Shown here one piece after another: positions 58,421 through 64,000 of a DNA stretch of 64,000 bases. How positions within the stretch are numbered: position 1 is the first letter of the stretch; each line of letters begins with the position of its first letter. The notes under the pieces were generated by a model. It saw only the letters and a program-made list of their open reading frames with translations, did no database searches and had not been told where the DNA came from. The position numbers and the translations under genes were made by a program. Where the stretch lies: contig JBITNC010000001.1 of the NCBI GenBank assembly GCA_050084985.1, forward strand, positions 205,468,001-205,532,000, written 5' to 3'. Origin of the DNA: Nageia nagi. Taxonomy: Eukaryota > Pinophyta.

Positions 58421-58639
58421 TGATGTGCAATGTAGGGAGTAGGGGCTCCTTATTGCTCTCCTCCTTATGCCTAATGTGGCCCCATACTAAGCTTCCTCCT
58501 TCTAGCACCACTCAATCACCTCCATCCACTTATTATCTAGCAATGGATAATCATCGTGAATTCCTTGTAGCATATGATTCTTCCCATCAATCTTGAAACT
58601 CATGGTGAGTTTTTAATAGTTGGTGTGAATGTCACCCAA

Positions 58640-59010
58640 ATTTAATAACCACTACACTCCAAATATGATGTGAAGATGCTTCTTCAATGGGTAAACATAT
58701 AAATTCTCCCTCATAGTATAACCTTGTAGCCTCACTTTGAATCTCTCCACTATGTGGTCCATAAGTGTGAGCTTCTCATTGATATTGAAAAATTTGAAAC
58801 CTTCAAACCCCTTGGTTTTTAGGTTCTTATTTTCCATAAATCTCTCATCAATGAAGTATGAGATGCTCTTGGATCAATCAAGACCATCACATCATGTCCC
58901 TTAGCTTGCCCTACCACCTTCAACGTGAGGTACTTCTTCACCCATGTAGTGAAATGATCATGCTTCCTAATGTGTCCTCTGATCTTAATGCCTCTTGATC
59001 CAATGTATCC
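58640..59010 (-). pseudogene. Element E protease remnant
   Basis: Reads KYLTLKVVGQAKGHDVMV, then LIDPRASH, and after a frame break KLTLMDHIVERFKVRLQGYT and YVYPLKKHLHIIFGV. These match the two halves of the B protease, including the DPR triplet in place of DSG. Confidence 0.7.
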
Positions 59011-59019
59011 ATGCTAATA

Positions 59020-60558
59020 TCTAGGTTTGAATCATTTGACTCATACTCCAAGAATAATTCTATGTAGTGTCCCTATCCCTTACATTGGAAATGGTTCCCA
59101 AGATCCCAAATCTTCTTGCAATAGAAGCACTTACCTTCATCCCTCAACTTCCTCTATACGGTTGAGTCTAATTAGTTTTTTTGAAGTGGGGGAAGGGTTT
59201 AGCCTTGCTAGGATCCTCCTTATTTGCATAAGTCTTCCATATTATCAATCTCTTAAATGTCTACCCTCCCTTTAGGGATTTCACTGTTAGCTCAAGATCA
59301 TATGCAGCTCGAATAACATCATCAAGGTTCTTGGGTGAGGACACCTTGACCATTCCCTATAATGGCTCCATCAAATCCTTAATGAAGAGGAATGTAAACC
59401 ATTCTTCTAGAATGTGGTGGGTCATAACTACAATCTTTTTAAACCCCAATACATACTCATCCACCATTCCTTGCTACCTTAAGGATGTCATATCTCAAAA
59501 GTAGTCATTCTCCTTCTTCTGATCAAATCTCTTCACCAGTTTTCTTGTAAACTCATCACAAGAGATGATGAGTGAGTAATCTTGGCTAATTAGTTCATGT
59601 TGCCACCATTTGAGGGCATCACCCTCAAAGTGTAAATATGCAGAATGGATTACATCTTCCTCCACCATGTTTAGACTCAAGGTGAAGTAAGTTTACAGGT
59701 GATGCAACCATGCCCTAGTAATCATCTGCTTCCCATCATACATCTGCACTTATATTTTATTTATCATTTATTATAAGTCTCTCTTATTTCCCCACAAGTT
59801 GCTTAGGGTATGTGGACCATGTGTGCTACTCCCCTTCAACCATAAGATCTCTAAGTAGCTATTGAAGTTAACATCTCTCTTCAACTTGGGATCCAACATG
59901 TAATACTTCTTGAAAATCTGATTCAACTCTAGTGGGCTAGGAACCCTGTTCTTTACCTCCTCCCTTAACTTATTAGTGAATATGGGTTTGGATGGCTTAG
60001 GGATGATGGATTATTCTCCCATATTTCTAATATCCTCCTCCTAATATCTCCCTAAGAGAAATTAGTACCTTGTAGTGCTCGGTATGAATGGGGTCTTAGG
60101 AATGTGGGTATTGGATGATCCATAAATCCATGGTGAGTGGATTCTTGATCTTTCAAACTACGGGACCTATTCATACTTGGCTCCATGTCTATCCTATCCT
60201 ACTTATGTGGTTCTTCTTTATCATCTAGAATAGGATGTGGGGAGCTAATTTACCTCTCTATCTCCTCATGAACTCCCACATGCCTATTCAATTATTGCTA
60301 CATGATGGTGATGAATATTATCATGTTATTGATGGTTTAAATTAGCTCATTAAACTTTCATTTAGCTATGAAATATTGAACTAAAGTAGAGCTTCTCCTC
60401 CTAGTTGATGTTGATCTCTCTCTTAATGCATCCTCCTCTTCTCTGAATGCACCTTCATTCGATGCTTCATTCATCCATGTCAAACATTCTTCCTCTTGGA
60501 TAGCCTTAGAAGGTGTATCCTTTACCTGCAACATCTCACTCTTCTTGGTAGATGCCAT
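59020..60558 (-). pseudogene. Element E gag (decayed)
   Basis: Starts at the ATG complementary to 60556-60558 (MASTKKSEMLQ, then LTWMNEASNEG). The core survives at 59680-59495 (HFEGDALKWWQHELISQD, KLVKRFDQKKENDYF), including the part deleted in B. Many stops and frame changes. Confidence 0.75.
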
Positions 60559-60630
60559 CTCCTTATGAATGGTGGATCTAGTGTAATAGTAATGAATAAC
60601 TAGTAACATTCATAGGTTGGCCAGATCTAG

Positions 60631-60642
60631 GTTCTGATACCA
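60631..60642 (-). other. Primer-binding site of element E
   Basis: Minus strand TGGTATCAGAAC, two changes at most from the initiator-Met site, next to the 5' LTR. Confidence 0.8.
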
Positions 60643-60643
60643 C

Positions 60644-61825
60644 TGTAAAGAATCAAAATACAATCTCAAGTGCAAATTAGCAAATTCAATTAAATAAACC
60701 CTAATGTCTAGTCTAGGGCATCTAGATAATGCATTCATCACCTAAATACGCTAACATCTGGCCAATATTAACTCATAATAATAATCACAAAGCTCATAAT
60801 GCCAATGTCTAGCTTACACATGCAACAATGGATAATCACACCTCAACGTTGCAAATATAGACAAGTGCATAATACAAATATGAGATCTAATGATCGATGG
60901 TTGTATATTGATATGAAATGAATTAAAATATAATACCACTCCCTAAAGGGCTTACATTAGCCTAAACGGAGCCAACTCAAACATAACATGTATCTTTAAA
61001 CCAGATAGATGGATGGGATAATGTTGCTCCCTTAGAACCCGAATCCTCTCCATCGAAGAAGCCCTCCTCTAATTGTAGTGGCCAATTGAATGGTATAAGC
61101 TCAACCTCGAAATACCACTAGATGGGTAAGGGTGCTACACCAATACTATAGACTAATAGGATACCTCAGCCTAATAACCATCCTATATGCTACACCTAAG
61201 GGTTTGCTTAGCATCACTAAGTCTTCTTATCCTTTGTATGGTATAAGAGTAATAATAATTAAGCATGTCTAGCTATGAGGCTCCAATTCCCTTTTATAAC
61301 ATGTGGTTGGATCTGGATCTCACCTAGGAATCATTCCTAACTCCTTTAATCCAATGGTAGCCTCATAAAAGGCCTAAAATACCCAACATGGGTGCCTAGG
61401 GATAAAGAATGCTAATATGGTAGGCTAGAGTACCATAAATGCCAACATGGGGGTTTGAGTGCCACACATATGTAATGTGGGTCTAGGAACCATGTGTGGG
61501 GGTTAAGTGTCATCATGGGCCAATGTGAGGGTCTAGGAGTCTCCCCAAGGTTGGTGCATGTATATAAGTTCTCATCCAATCTCCTAAGTGCTAAACAGAC
61601 CTTGGGATTCCCACAATCATGATCGAGATCTCCAAGTATAATAGAACTCCTATTCTATGCTTGGGAGGGAGACATCCCACTTGGGACTCACAATGGGGTC
61701 CATTAACCTATTAAGGCTTCTATCCCAAGTCCTAACTTAAAACATAACATAATAATAAAGTATGTTATAAAGTGGAATTCATAGAATTCCAAAATCAACT
61801 ATAATAATATAAGGGGGACATCACA
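60644..61825 (-). repeat. Element E 5' LTR
   Basis: Plus-strand ends TGTAAAGAATC and GGGGGACATCACA, nearly the same length as the 3' LTR but with many substitutions between them. Confidence 0.85.
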
Positions 61826-61830
61826 CACTA

Positions 61831-64000
61831 GTTATATGCAAATGAAACATGTTCATGGGTGTGATCCTTATACCCTGTTATCAATTACAATTCAACTAAA
61901 TAATGTTTATGGGTGTGATTTCTATTTTATATTTGTGGGTATGATTTATGTATAAAGGTTATACAAGAACAAATACAAATCCTTATGGAGCAAAATTTTC
62001 ATTTCTATCACTAAATAACTCCAATAATCAAATTTGGAGAATAATGTTTAATAGATATATGATATAATTCCATCTAAAAAATTCTTGGTATTTATTTATT
62101 TATGGACATTATGAAATTTGCATCAACCTATAAAGAATAAATTACTACATGTCTGATGCAAATATAGGCACAAGATAATAGTATGAGTGCAAATAATATG
62201 ACCACATAAAATGATAAGGAAAGAGTAAAGTACAAAAAATGATAATGAAATAGGAAAGTACAATTAAGATTTGCTCTTCTTTCTTCATATGAGAGTACTA
62301 GATTACTTGTAAGCCCTTCTCTAACATTTATTATTTATTTAGACTTTTTTATTTCCTTCAAGTATTTATTTGAGGTATTTTTTCAAATAATTTGTGGGCC
62401 CTTTCAATGTATCTATTTTTATGTACTTCCTACATGAGACTACAATTTGATGAGCCATTTTATCAAACAATTCATGGGCCCTTTTTGAATATGTTTTATT
62501 GGCAGCAAACCCATTTTAATTATTTTTTGAATATTTCTAACCATGGACAATGCAAACTAAAAATTATGGACAATGCCAAGAATATCAATAATGCATGTAT
62601 AATGATTCATCCTAGGAATAATGCAATATGATAAACTCATGCTATTAAAGTATTTACAACACACATAGACTAGAGCTACATGGATGCATGCAAGTAGAAC
62701 ATATAAAAAGGTTATGTTGTTAGGGTTGGTCCCAAGTGCTTAATCAGATCGAAGAGTTTAAGGTCATCCTTATTGTACCCTTCAATTTTATGTTCTCCAA
62801 TCATTACAATTCATGAAATTATATTTGCATCATGCATCTTGTCAAATAATTTTCTCACCTTATGTATTCTTCAGAATTTTGTATACCTGTCGATTAGGGC
62901 ACTCTCAACCATGACATTTGATGCTAAACCATTTTTGAAGGTTATATGGTTTTTCTTTACACAAAATAATTACATCTTAAAAATATCTAAAGCCTTATCA
63001 AAAAACCAATTTTATGCATATCATGTGATCATTGCAGTTTATGAAATTGCATTTCAATTAGGCATAAATTTTTTATAAGAAACTCATTTATGTTATGTGT
63101 CTAAATATTGGTCCTTTAATAGATCTATGCCCATGTTAGATCCTTATTATAAATACAATCATTTTTTATTGATATTAAAAATTAAAGCAAGGTTTCGAAG
63201 ACCCCATTCCTTTACAATATTAGAAGTATTAGCACATTTGGGACATGGGCCTAAAAATTTGAAATCTAGATTCTCTCCCTAAAATAAGGAACCTCCACCT
63301 AAGAGAACTCTCCCAAGAGGAGGATCCTCAAAATATTCTTGAATATATCTATGTAAACACCTAAAAATGATCCTTCTTTAAAAATTTGAAAGAAAGATAA
63401 AAAATTAATACATTATTATAAAAGTTATAATAAATTATAAATGCTAGCTCTCAACTCTAAACATCAACAACCTAAGTCAGCTACCAACATCCGATCCTAG
63501 GACATCGATGACTCTACAATTATCAAAATCAAAATAAAATAGTGAGTTATTAGGTAATTCATTCCTTGAATTTATGGATTAGAAGTGAGTCATGGTCCAT
63601 TTTGTAATTTTACATGCAATACCACAACCAATTTGGGTTTGGGATGAGCTCTTGGACCAAGTTTCTAGCCTCCAAAATGTAAAATCTATTAAATTTTCAA
63701 ATCTATAAATAAAACTTTCAAGAATAAAGAAAGGGAATCAAATTCAAAGTAGGATTACTCTAAAAAAATGCATTTAGAGGTTTTGGAGAGTTAAGTACTT
63801 TAAGTATATGCTTGTTCATGAATTTGATTTTAGCACTTACATATTTTGATGTGAAAAAGTATGTTTGATAGTTATTTTTGGCATATGTGCAGGGTCCATA
63901 AGTGTTGAAGGATAGAGTACTAAAGTTCATCAAGGCATCAATCACCAGGAGACAATAAATCAAGATGAGAAAGAACATGGAAGGAGAATTAATAAAAGGT
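61831..64000. other. A/T-rich stretch with nothing recognised
   Basis: Short open frames only (up to 101 codons at 62773-63078), with no domain, repeat array or LTR signature that I can support. Confidence 0.45.

Larger units (their letters stand above)
56326..61825 (-). mobile_element. Element E: older B-family non-autonomous LTR retrotransposon
   Basis: Minus orientation. The 3' LTR is 56326-57506 (1181 bp) and the 5' LTR 60644-61825 (1182 bp). Flanks CACCA (56321-56325) and CACTA (61826-61830) are a TSD with one change. PBS at 60631-60642, purine tract above 57507. The internal 3.1 kb runs from gag through protease to the 3' repeat region, with no RT, RNase H or integrase. More stops, and CpG-derived changes in the CACGTTGG motif, show it is older than B and C. 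Confidence 0.88.

Overview
This window is nuclear DNA of a repeat-rich seed plant. A conifer or other gymnosperm is my best guess. The reasons are nested LTR retrotransposons with 0.66-1.3 kb LTRs primed by initiator-tRNA-Met (TGGTATCAGAGC), a spliced plant gene with a 7 kb intron full of old repeats, and almost no intact coding sequence. There are no bacterial operons, CRISPR arrays or rRNA genes, and I recognised no tRNA gene.

Layout. 1-1.5 kb: the tail of an unidentified ORF followed by an LTR-like block (family F, copy F1). 2.45-18.6 kb: an ABCD-type transporter pseudogene split by a 14.9 kb nest. The nest is element B (3302-18203, +), into which a tandem-repeat-rich element D1 went, and into D1 went element C (7909-13560, -). 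19-20 kb: LTR-like block F2. 20.0-29.25 kb (-): the one credible host gene, seven exons with consistent splice phases, 302 codons, product unknown. 30.7-36.3 kb: two blocks of hairpin-forming repeats with several TATA boxes, separated by D2, a minus-strand LTR plus tandem arrays. 36.4-39.9 kb (+): a decayed, unrecognised retroelement ORF followed by LTR-like block F3. Element A, a young Ty3/gypsy chromovirus (40529-47205, +), sits inside F3. 48-56 kb: mostly featureless, with an old chromovirus pol relic at 52.8-53.9 kb. 56326-61825 (-): element E, an older relative of B and C. 61.8-64 kb: nothing recognisable.

The most unusual system is the B/C/E family. These are non-autonomous LTR retrotransposons. 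B and E carry gag, a protease piece and a 3' ORF of 10-residue repeats, with no reverse transcriptase, RNase H or integrase. C carries the gag start, an unrelated captured coding segment and the 3' ORF. A 30-bp-phased repeat around CCCACGTTGG occurs in gag and the 3' ORF, read in different frames. A 29-30 bp version forms tandem arrays in the LTR just upstream of the TATA box. Their primer-binding site and polypurine tract closely match those of chromovirus A, which makes an A-like element the likely source of enzymes.
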